Shown piece after piece: positions 1 through 5,113 of a DNA stretch of 5,113 bases (position 1 is its first letter; each line of letters opens with the position of its first letter). The notes beneath the pieces were generated by a model. It saw only the letters and a program-made list of their open reading frames with translations. It searched no databases and was not told the DNA's origin. The DNA lies in the NCBI GenBank assembly GCA_903854365.1, contig CAINWE010000497.1:1-5113 (forward strand). Reading direction: 5' to 3'. The translations under genes were made by a program, and so were the position numbers. The DNA is from Oligoflexia bacterium. GTDB lineage: Bacteria; Bdellovibrionota; UBA1018.

Positions 1-2
1 AA

Positions 3-737
3 CGTCTCATGCAGATTGTCCAACAGAGTAGAATCACCCAAAACTACCAAGAATCACCGAAAAACGACGACCTGTGGGCCTCTGCCTTTGCTCAACCCTG
101 GATCATCTCCCCGCAAATTAACGTCAGCGACATCATGGTCGCAGTCTTCGGTTTTTTGCGAGATGATCCAGACAGACTTAAGGAAGCCCAACTCTGGGCG
201 AAAACGTCCGATCGAGCCCAACTTGGCGGAATCCTCCTCGAATCCATTCGACTCAAGCACCCCTTCCCCATTTTGGAGCGAGAGATTCAGGCAGGAGCGC
301 ATGCCTTGGGAAAGAAACTCACAGAAAATACTCAGTATTTTTTAATGATGGACCACCTGGAGCAAGATCAAAGCTTCTGCCCGGGGCGATGGCTCAAATC
401 TCCCTCCACGAATCCTTACTGGGCCATCCCTTTTGGGACCGGAACTCGAATGTGTGCTGGAAAACCCATCGCCATGGAACTAATGATCGATCTACTCGAA
501 GCCTTCCTGAACAAACTCCCGTTGCACCGGATTCAACCGCACTTAGGCCACCGCTACAGCGGAAGAGACAATGATTACCGCACAGACTGGCACGAATCTC
601 TGGAACAACTCCGGGTACTCTCTCAAGCAGCACACACCAGTTTTTGTCTCGGCTTACACCGCACACCTACTGTCTCAGTCAATCACACTCGACCACACAG
701 CGGAAAGCCCTCGGAAAGACCCGAAAAGTCTCCGTGA
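3..737 (+). CDS. Cytochrome P450, C-terminal part (5' end outside window)
   Basis: Heme-thiolate monooxygenase-type protein; substrate unknown. The frame is open to the left edge, and the first ATG (position 9) lies inside the fold, so the true start is upstream (a whole P450 has about 400 or more residues). Counting from that Met, the K-helix ExxR is E78-S-I-R81, a FCPGRW segment at 123-128 sits where the PERF-like motif belongs, and the heme loop FGTGTRMCAG (142-151) fits FxxGxRxCxG with C149 as the heme ligand. The 71-residue ExxR-to-Cys distance is normal. The I-helix region (about 21-60, with LWAS at 22-25) shows no AGxDT motif. After C149 there are 93 residues, longer than usual, ending in a low-complexity polar stretch that overlaps the opposite-strand gene by 59 bp. 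A frameshift near the 3' end or a degenerate gene is possible. The family assignment is firm; whether the gene is intact is not. Confidence 0.85.
   Translation, partial: RLMQIVQQSRITQNYQESPKNDDLWASAFAQPWIISPQINVSDIMVAVFGFLRDDPDRLKEAQLWAKTSDRAQLGGILLESIRLKHPFPILEREIQAGAHALGKKLTENTQYFLMMDHLEQDQSFCPGRWLKSPSTNPYWAIPFGTGTRMCAGKPIAMELMIDLLEAFLNKLPLHRIQPHLGHRYSGRDNDYRTDWHESLEQLRVLSQAAHTSFCLGLHRTPTVSVNHTRPHSGKPSERPEKSP
30..69 (+). repeat. Imperfect 20-bp tandem repeat inside the P450 gene
   Basis: Two adjacent 20-bp units, 30-49 and 50-69, share AGAATCACC, one mismatch, then AAAA (14 of 20 positions equal). The period is not a multiple of three, so the two copies are read in different frames. It may be chance or the trace of a small duplication just before the I-helix region. 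Confidence 0.4.
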
Positions 738-1152
738 GCGTCCCAGTATCGCCATCGAAGTAGAAAGCTCGAAACGAATGCTCGGCATGCAACGTCGATG
801 TCCAATACCAGGGACGTAATCCACCCCACGAAACCTCCTCGCCTGGTCCAGCCGATTTAGCCTCGTCCAAATCAACGCCAGGCACCCCATTTGCTCCCAT
901 CCAGTCTAAATATTCTTCGCGCGAAGGCAGCCTTGCACCCCCCCCCAGTTGAGAACAATAAGCACTCGCAACTGGGTGCTTCATGGCAACAGGAGCAACA
1001 GCACTCCAGGCTAGGCCGGCCACCTCTTGAATTGGACCCATGGCCCGAAACTTAGCAGTGACCTTCAACGACTGCTCGCACGAATCTGCATAACCCGAAT
1101 GTTGAATACACAAAAAAATCGCCAAAGCGTTCAGAATATTCTTTTCCGACAT
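679..1152 (-). CDS. Small exported Lcl/DUF1566-domain protein
   Basis: A 157-residue protein with a probable Sec signal peptide: the hydrophobic stretch at about 6-16 follows a short charged start, with likely cleavage after GYA (20-22). The rest looks like one Lcl C-terminal (DUF1566) domain: an AYC segment (64-66), RLPSREEY (74-81), WYWTST (115-120), AFYFDGDTG (129-137) and a final RAFRCV (148-153). That order, RLP..E, then W.ST, then RCV at the end, is the family pattern. The domain is widespread in secreted and surface bacterial proteins and has no defined biochemical role; the fold is thought to resemble the formylglycine-generating/C-type-lectin-like group. Cysteines C25, C66, C152 and C156 could form disulfides outside the cytoplasm. 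The ATG at 1152 has an AGAGGGGG Shine-Dalgarno sequence upstream. It lies 92 nt downstream of the aminotransferase on the same strand and converges with the P450 gene. A run of nine G in codons 69-72 is notable. Confidence 0.8.
   Translation of the reverse strand: MSEKNILNALAIFLCIQHSGYADSCEQSLKVTAKFRAMGPIQEVAGLAWSAVAPVAMKHPVASAYCSQLGGGARLPSREEYLDWMGANGVPGVDLDEAKSAGPGEEVSWGGLRPWYWTSTLHAEHSFRAFYFDGDTGTLTETFRVFPRAFRCVVECD
938..946 (-). repeat. Poly-G tract (G9) within the Lcl/DUF1566 gene
   Basis: Nine consecutive C on the + strand read as nine G in the coding strand, spanning codons L69 to G72. With eight G the new frame meets TAG after about ten codons; with ten G it meets TGA after about twenty. 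Either length change would therefore remove the whole conserved C-terminal half. The tract is a candidate slipped-strand site and also a place where sequencing error is likely; the in-frame reading gives a complete domain, so nine is consistent with an ON state. Confidence 0.7.
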
Positions 1153-1157
1153 TTATG

Positions 1158-1165
1158 CCCCCTCT
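1158..1165 (-). promoter_or_regulatory. Ribosome binding site of the Lcl/DUF1566 gene
   Basis: AGAGGGGG on the coding strand. Its GAGG core lies 8 nt before the ATG at 1152, and no other in-frame start is better placed. No convincing promoter or terminator is visible in the 92-nt gap 1153-1244, so the gene may be read through from the aminotransferase. Confidence 0.6.
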
Positions 1166-1244
1166 AACTTCCTTCTAGAGCAGGTAATCTCAAGGGCAAT
1201 TTTTTGCAAGCCAAAACGATCGACCTCAAACCGGAAAGTAACCG

Positions 1245-2579
1245 TCAACGAGCGAAAATCCTCCTGACGGCGTGAAGGCTCTCATCGATTACCTGGAGCA
1301 TGAAATCAATTTGCTCCCTCCGAATTGAAAGGGGCGGAGCGATACGGATCACATTCCCCATCAACCCTCCTTTCCCCAGAAGAAGGCCGCGCTCCTGACA
1401 CTCATCCATCAATCGAATGCACTCTTCGGTAGCATACTCCTTCGACACTCGGTCCTTCACCAGTTCAACCCCAACCATCAGCCCGCGCCCCCGCACATCC
1501 CCGATCAGGGAGTGAGTTTTCATCATCTGGCGCAAACCATCTTGCAGCACCTGACCCATCGCTTTTGCATTTTCAATCAGGCCCTCTTCGCGGATCACAT
1601 CAAGAGTCAACTTAGCCTGCATGGCTGGATAGGGGTCCGCCGCAAACGTATTGAAATAAGCTTTTCCTGCCATGCTTTGGGCGACGTCACTCTTCAGCAA
1701 AACTGCACCAATCGCGGCACCGTTTCCAAAACCTTTGGCCGTCGTGATCATATCCGCATCAATACCCAGTTCACGAGTGAGAAAAACATCTCCCCCACAT
1801 CGCCCCGAGCCGGTTTGCACCTCGTCGCTGATATATTTGCCACCGTAGTTATGAACAATGCCTGCAACCTTCTTAAAGTATTCTTGCGGAGGAGTAATGA
1901 ACCCCCCCACTCCCATCACCGGCTCAACAATCAAAGCCGCAATTTTACCATGGGTAGTGGTCTGAATCGTCGTCTCGATATTCTTAGCGCACTCTAAGGA
2001 GCAACTATCCGGCGCCTTCCCAAAAGGACAGCGATAACAATTCGGTTCCAGGGCTGATGTGGCTTGCGCCACAGGCTGCGCTCGAAAACGCCAGGTTCCA
2101 TGTCCACACTGAGCCAAGGTGCCAGCCGTTCCGCCGTGATAACCATGCCTCAAATTCATGATAATCGTCTCGCCAGTAGCCTGTCGAGCCGCTAAGAAAG
2201 CCAAATCATTTGCCTCTGAGCCTGAGTTCGTGAAAGCAACACGGTCCAACCCCTCTGGACTCTCCTCCAATAGACGACCTGCGAGATCCACCGAGGCTTG
2301 ATTCAAATAGAGGGTACTCGTATGCTGAATCGTGTCCTCTTCCAGCATGGTCATCAGAGCTTTTTTGATTTTTGGGTGATTATGACCTGCTGAAATACAA
2401 ACAATCCCCCCAATCGCATCCAAATACTTCTTGCCCTCACTATCCCAAACCCATTCTCCTTGGGCCTGAGTGAGGTGGAGTGGATTTCTGTGATAGAGCG
2501 TTGCGGTCGGAAGAAAGTGATTCTTTCTGAATTGAATCATTGCTTCTTTGCTCATGACATTCGCTTTAGAATTTTCCAT
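1245..2579 (-). CDS. Class III PLP aminotransferase, AGXT2-like (beta-amino acid or alanine-glyoxylate transaminase)
   Basis: A cytoplasmic 444-residue PLP enzyme, normal length for the family. Visible landmarks: SGSEAN (119-124) for cofactor phosphate binding, GYHG (146-149) for ring stacking, DEVQTG (252-257) with D252 for the pyridine nitrogen, and the Schiff-base lysine K282 in TTAKGFGNG. IRIAPPLSI (411-419) matches the C-terminal domain. The closest family I recognise is AGXT2 (alanine-glyoxylate / D-3-aminoisobutyrate-pyruvate transaminase): GIVCISAGHNHPK, HTSTL, and a cysteine-rich insert with C181, C184, C193 and C197. The reading frame stays open upstream to 2768, but that extension lies inside the mmsA gene and has no family similarity; the ATG at 2579 has an AGAGGGAG site 5 nt away. 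It follows mmsA by 22 nt, which points to beta-alanine or 3-aminoisobutyrate as amino donor, giving the semialdehyde that MmsA consumes. 4-aminobutyrate or ornithine transaminase activity is less likely. The substrate is inferred. Confidence 0.9.
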   Translation of the reverse strand: MENSKANVMSKEAMIQFRKNHFLPTATLYHRNPLHLTQAQGEWVWDSEGKKYLDAIGGIVCISAGHNHPKIKKALMTMLEEDTIQHTSTLYLNQASVDLAGRLLEESPEGLDRVAFTNSGSEANDLAFLAARQATGETIIMNLRHGYHGGTAGTLAQCGHGTWRFRAQPVAQATSALEPNCYRCPFGKAPDSCSLECAKNIETTIQTTTHGKIAALIVEPVMGVGGFITPPQEYFKKVAGIVHNYGGKYISDEVQTGSGRCGGDVFLTRELGIDADMITTAKGFGNGAAIGAVLLKSDVAQSMAGKAYFNTFAADPYPAMQAKLTLDVIREEGLIENAKAMGQVLQDGLRQMMKTHSLIGDVRGRGLMVGVELVKDRVSKEYATEECIRLMDECQERGLLLGKGGLMGNVIRIAPPLSIRREQIDFMLQVIDESLHAVRRIFAR

Positions 2580-2584
2580 TATCT

Positions 2585-2592
2585 CTCCCTCT
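2585..2592 (-). promoter_or_regulatory. Ribosome binding site fixing the aminotransferase start
   Basis: The coding strand reads AGAGGGAG, with 5 nt before the ATG at 2579. It sits in the 22-nt gap after the mmsA stop codon and decides against the longer upstream reading frame, supporting co-translation from a joint mRNA. Confidence 0.7.
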
Positions 2593-2601
2593 GATATGTT
2601 T

Positions 2602-4059
2602 TTACCAAATATTAGAATCAGCCATCCAACGCTGCGTGATCGTTCGTTTGTCAGTAAAAAATTGAACCGCTTCGGCCCCGTGGACCTTAATATCTCCAAA
2701 AAAGGAGTCCTTCGTTCCTCCAAAACTAAAAAAAGACATCGGTGCCGGAACCCCGATATTGATTCCAATCATACTCGGATCAACCTCGACGCTAAATTTT
2801 CTCGCTGCCGCACCGCTCGAAGTAAAGAGCGTGGTCGTATTTGCGTAATTGCTTCGATTCAGCCACTGAATGGCGTCATCCAAAGTTTTGACTTGAGCCA
2901 AAAGCACCACTGGACCAAAGACTTCTTCCTTCGCAATTTCCATGGACTCGACCACGTTTCCGATCACAGTTGGCCTTAAAAAATAGCCGGGCAAATGATC
3001 GACGTTCTTCCGACCATCCACCAAAAGCTTGCCCCCGTCCTTCAAAGCGTTCTCAATCAGCGAGACGACCCGTGATTTGGACTCCCTAGAAATCATTGGG
3101 CCCATCTGGACATGAGGATCCATACCATCCCCAACAGATACATCTGACGCCAAAGCTACCATCCGCTCAGACACCTGACGATACGCTTCGTCTCCCACAC
3201 AAACGACCACAGAACCGGCAAGGCAACGCTCACCAGCACACCCAATAATTGACTCAAGGGCGGTCGGCACGGCCTTATCCATGACTGCATCGGGAAGCAT
3301 GACCATAAAATTTTTCGCCCCACCCAGAGCCTGAACGCGCTTACCCTGCGCAGTCGCTGTGGTATAAACGTGACGAGCTACAGGTGTCGACCCTACGAAA
3401 CAAATCCCCTTCACGTCGGGATGAGCACAAAGGCGATCTACCACGTCTTTACCACCATGAACGAGATTGAAAACCCCCTTGGGCAACTGAATCTTCTCAA
3501 TCAATTCAAAAATAAGCTGATGCGTGAGTGGCACTCGTTCACTCGGCTTAAGGACAAACGTATTTCCAGACGCAATGGCAAACGGCCAGAACCAAAAAGG
3601 GACCATCGCCGGAAAATTAAACGGAGCTATGCCAGCGAAAACCCCCAAAGGCTTACGAACTGAATAGGAGTCGATTCCCCGGGCGATATCTTCAGCGTAT
3701 TCACCCAGCTGAAAAGTCGGCATACCTGTAGCAGCCTCAACCATCTGAATACCTCTGCGCACACTGGCGCGAGACTCAGAGAGGGTTTTTCCGTGTTCCT
3801 GTGTGATGCGCGCAGCGACTTCCTCAAGATGGGCATCGAGAAGGGTCTTCAAGTGAAAAAGATACTGAATCCGTTCTACGCTGGGAACTTGTCGCCAACT
3901 CACAAAAGCACGAGAGGCAGCTTGAACAGCCCGATCTACGTCTGCTGTCGTACCTAATGGGCAGACAGCAAGCTCTTGCCCATTAGCCGGATTAAAAACC
4001 GGAACAAACGTATTACCCAGGGAATTCATCCACTTTCCATCAATAAAATCTTGTACCAA
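2602..4059 (-). CDS. mmsA: CoA-acylating methylmalonate/malonate-semialdehyde dehydrogenase
   Basis: Aldehyde dehydrogenase superfamily, MmsA/IolA type: NAD-dependent oxidation of (methyl)malonate semialdehyde with decarboxylation and CoA transfer, giving propionyl-CoA or acetyl-CoA. From the proposed TTG start it has 485 residues, close to the family norm. It opens with the typical VQDFIDGKW; then APFNFPAMVPFWFWP (145-159, N148), KPSERVPLT (171-179), FVGSTPVARHVY (221-232), nucleophile C279 in GERCL, and EEVFGPV (378-384). ALGGAKN (244-250) carries Ala where hydrolytic aldehyde dehydrogenases have the general-base Glu, a mark of the CoA-acylating group. R102 and R278 match the two arginines known to bind the substrate carboxylate in the Bacillus enzyme. 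The His usually found after AKN is Phe (F251) here. First gene of an operon with the aminotransferase 22 nt downstream. A TTG at 4125 would add 22 residues but lacks a ribosome binding site. Confidence 0.93.
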   Translation of the reverse strand: MVQDFIDGKWMNSLGNTFVPVFNPANGQELAVCPLGTTADVDRAVQAASRAFVSWRQVPSVERIQYLFHLKTLLDAHLEEVAARITQEHGKTLSESRASVRRGIQMVEAATGMPTFQLGEYAEDIARGIDSYSVRKPLGVFAGIAPFNFPAMVPFWFWPFAIASGNTFVLKPSERVPLTHQLIFELIEKIQLPKGVFNLVHGGKDVVDRLCAHPDVKGICFVGSTPVARHVYTTATAQGKRVQALGGAKNFMVMLPDAVMDKAVPTALESIIGCAGERCLAGSVVVCVGDEAYRQVSERMVALASDVSVGDGMDPHVQMGPMISRESKSRVVSLIENALKDGGKLLVDGRKNVDHLPGYFLRPTVIGNVVESMEIAKEEVFGPVVLLAQVKTLDDAIQWLNRSNYANTTTLFTSSGAAARKFSVEVDPSMIGINIGVPAPMSFFSFGGTKDSFFGDIKVHGAEAVQFFTDKRTITQRWMADSNIW

Positions 4060-4067
4060 GGCGAGAA

Positions 4068-4073
4068 CCTCCC
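4068..4073 (-). promoter_or_regulatory. Ribosome binding site selecting a TTG start for mmsA
   Basis: The coding strand reads GGGAGG, then 8 nt, then TTG at 4059, followed at once by the family-typical VQDFIDGKW. No in-frame ATG lies near; the ATG in the sequence just upstream (AAATGTTTG) is out of frame. Confidence 0.75.
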
Positions 4074-4098
4074 AAGTTTTCAAACATTTGGAGCCCCT

Positions 4099-4125
4099 TC
4101 TATATAAATTGCCGGGCGCCGACAA
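4099..4125 (-). promoter_or_regulatory. Possible promoter of the mmsA-aminotransferase operon
   Basis: On the - strand, TATAGA (4104-4099) resembles a -10 box, embedded in AATTTATATAGA. The only -35-like hexamer is TTGTCG (4125-4120), with a short 15-nt spacer. Transcription would begin around 4092, giving a leader of roughly 30 nt before the TTG start. The -10 is fair; the -35 is weak, so an activator may be needed or the true promoter lies elsewhere in 4130-4275. Confidence 0.3.
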
Positions 4126-4210
4126 CGAAAAAAACTAAATTTATGAAGAGAAGACTACGGAGTGATCCCTCGCCGTATTCTACATTTCATTCTAGTTTCT
4201 TTAGATTCCC

Positions 4211-4238
4211 TTGACACGGATCAGGACTTTGACATAGT
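4211..4238 (+). promoter_or_regulatory. Sigma70-like promoter of the M3 peptidase gene
   Basis: A perfect TTGACA (4211-4216), 16-nt spacer, then CATAGT (4233-4238; four of six matches to TATAAT). Transcription would start near 4245, giving a leader of about 30 nt. A second TTGACA at 4229-4234 lies exactly 18 bp downstream but has no matching -10 box. Confidence 0.5.
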
Positions 4239-4245
4239 GACCTGA
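4221..4245. repeat. Inverted repeat over the predicted -10 box
   Basis: TCAGG (4221-4225) and CCTGA (4241-4245) form an inverted pair with a 15-nt spacer, centred on the -10 box. ACCTGA recurs at 4253-4258, 13 bp after the first copy (4240-4245). It could be an operator, but five-base arms are short and chance is a real alternative. Confidence 0.25.
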
Positions 4246-4260
4246 ACACTTCACCTGACT

Positions 4261-4266
4261 GGGAGG
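4261..4266 (+). promoter_or_regulatory. Ribosome binding site of the M3 peptidase gene
   Basis: GGGAGG with 9 nt before the ATG at 4276; it fixes the start and yields a protein beginning with an export signal. Confidence 0.7.
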
Positions 4267-4275
4267 CTTTTGAGA

Positions 4276-5113
4276 ATGTCTAGCCGAAACCTGATCGTTC
4301 AATTCCCCCTCGCCCTCATTCTCCTCGGAACCAATAGTTCGTGCCAAGCAATGAAGCAGGTTTTACAAACAGAAACACCCCCACCCAATCGACTCATGGA
4401 CGCTCAACTCATCAACAACACCAAGCCTAGTAAGTTTCTTCAGGCGAACGTTGAACGAACGTCTCTGACTCCAGGAGAAAACATGAAAAAGGATATTTCG
4501 CCCCTTTCTTTTATCCGATCCGACTATGAATCGGGAGAACTGACTCGCCTCTGTCAATCCGCCATCGAAACGGCTCAAGCAGCGGCAGACGGAATCGCTA
4601 AACTTCCCGAATCGCAGCGAACCTTCGAGAATTCCGTTCTCGCTCTTGAAGCGGCTAGAGCCGATTTTGCCGACAGTACGTTACCCTTAGGCTTTATGAA
4701 ATACGTTTCAACTGATCCCGGTATCCACTCCGAAGGAGCCCAGTGCGAACAAATGACAGGGGATTTTGAAGTCAAACTCATGAGCCGCAGAGATCTTTAC
4801 GACGCTTTAAAGACACAAAAGCCACGCACCCCCGAAGAAAAACGACTTCTAGACAAAACTTTAGAAGCATTTGAGTCCAGCGGACTTAAACTTCCTGACG
4901 CAGCTTTAGCTAAGGTTACCCAACTTTTTACAAAACTCAACGAACTACAAAACTCATTTTCTGATCATCTCAACAACGACCAGACCACGGTCGAACTCTC
5001 AGGCGAAGATCTCGAAGGAGTAACGAAGGACTTTTTAGCTCGACTCAAGAAGACTCCTGATTCAAAACGCTATCTCGTCACCACCAAAATCACCGACTAC
5101 GAACAGGTCATGC
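4276..5113 (+). CDS. Exported M3-family zinc metallopeptidase, N-terminal part (3' end outside window)
   Basis: The first 279 codons are open to the window edge without a stop. Residues 1-23 form an export signal: an Arg at 4, hydrophobic core at 6-18, then TNSSC with C23. This looks like a lipoprotein signal but position -3 is Asn rather than Leu/Val/Ile, so signal peptidase II cleavage is uncertain. A polar linker follows to about residue 80. The rest matches the helical N-terminal domain of thimet oligopeptidase/Dcp-type (M3A) peptidases: RTFENSVLALEAA (115-127), LLDKTLEAFESSGLKLP (191-207) and LFTKLNELQNSFSDHLNND (217-235). The HExxH zinc site lies in the C-terminal half, outside the window, so activity cannot be judged. 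Such enzymes cut short peptides; here it would act in the periplasm or at a membrane, whereas well-known relatives are cytosolic. It is transcribed divergently from mmsA. Family confident, subgroup and location less so. Confidence 0.85.
   Translation, partial: MSSRNLIVQFPLALILLGTNSSCQAMKQVLQTETPPPNRLMDAQLINNTKPSKFLQANVERTSLTPGENMKKDISPLSFIRSDYESGELTRLCQSAIETAQAAADGIAKLPESQRTFENSVLALEAARADFADSTLPLGFMKYVSTDPGIHSEGAQCEQMTGDFEVKLMSRRDLYDALKTQKPRTPEEKRLLDKTLEAFESSGLKLPDAALAKVTQLFTKLNELQNSFSDHLNNDQTTVELSGEDLEGVTKDFLARLKKTPDSKRYLVTTKITDYEQVM

Larger units (their letters stand above)
4060..4275. other. Divergent intergenic region between mmsA and the M3 peptidase gene
   Basis: 216 bp without a coding region. 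It contains the two ribosome binding sites, the + strand TTGACA/CATAGT promoter, a weaker - strand TATAGA candidate, and a GCCGGGCGCC GC-rich patch (4111-4120) between them. No regulator gene, RNA structure or terminator was recognised in it. Confidence 0.7.

Noticed and set aside
712..734. Hairpin of about 7 bp with an AA bulge near the P450 stop, considered as a terminator
   Set aside because: Weak stem and no T-run afterwards; it also lies within the coding end of the opposite gene.
571..819. 82-codon + strand frame beginning in the P450 tail, considered as a frameshifted P450 C-terminus
   Set aside because: Its translation shows no P450 C-terminal pattern and most of it is antisense to the Lcl domain.
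1188..1210. GCAA/TTGC hairpin in the gap after the aminotransferase, considered as a terminator
   Set aside because: The stem is only about 4 bp with an all-A loop and no U-tract follows on the transcribed strand.
1902..1908. C7 run in the aminotransferase gene as a second phase-variable tract
   Set aside because: Only seven bases, encoding a conserved glycine pair (GVGGF) in a housekeeping-type enzyme; too short to suggest slippage.
1512..1997. 161-codon open frame on the + strand
   Set aside because: Entirely antisense to conserved aminotransferase sequence; composition fits a shadow frame.
2580..2768. Upstream extension of the aminotransferase reading frame by 63 codons
   Set aside because: It overlaps the conserved 3' end of mmsA, has no class III aminotransferase similarity, and a good Shine-Dalgarno site supports the ATG at 2579.
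2548..2979. 143-codon open frame on the + strand
   Set aside because: Lies opposite the confident mmsA gene and the aminotransferase start; no recognisable domain and no convincing ribosome binding site.
1..5113. Search for a defence system, mobile element, CRISPR array or RNA gene
   Set aside because: All long frames are explained by metabolic, P450, exported or peptidase families; no spaced repeats, transposase motifs, terminal inverted repeats or tRNA-like folds were seen.

Overview
The window looks like ordinary bacterial chromosome: closely packed genes, clear GG-rich Shine-Dalgarno sites, a short operon and one divergent promoter region. The two exported proteins, one carrying a lipoprotein-like signal and one an Lcl/DUF1566 domain, suggest a Gram-negative bacterium. 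The phylum cannot be fixed from this sequence. Bdellovibrionota or a similar lineage would be a guess only.

Left end (1-737, + strand): the C-terminal half of a cytochrome P450, cut by the window edge. The K-helix ExxR and the heme-cysteine loop are intact. The tail is unusual and runs 59 bp into the 3' end of the convergent gene next to it.

Middle (679-4059, - strand): three genes on the same strand, in transcription order. First is a CoA-acylating methylmalonate/malonate-semialdehyde dehydrogenase (MmsA type, probable TTG start at 4059). After 22 nt comes an AGXT2-type class III aminotransferase (start at 2579). After 97 nt by start-to-stop spacing in the reading direction (92 nt between the coding ends) comes a small exported Lcl/DUF1566-domain protein. 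The first two fit together: the aminotransferase would turn a beta-amino acid (beta-alanine or 3-aminoisobutyrate) into its semialdehyde, and the dehydrogenase would turn that into acetyl-CoA or propionyl-CoA. This is the last stage of reductive pyrimidine, beta-alanine and valine breakdown. The third gene has no evident link to this pathway but no terminator separates it. Its coding sequence contains a run of nine G that could make it phase variable.

Right end (4060-5113): a 216-bp divergent intergenic region holds a good sigma70-like promoter for the + strand and a weaker one for the mmsA operon. It is followed by the first 279 codons of an exported M3-family (thimet oligopeptidase/Dcp-like) metallopeptidase. 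Its catalytic HExxH lies beyond the window.

I found no RNA genes, insertion sequences, CRISPR, attachment sites or replication origin. No previously undescribed system is convincingly present. The points most worth checking are the G9 tract, the odd P450 3' end, and the substrate of the aminotransferase/dehydrogenase pair.
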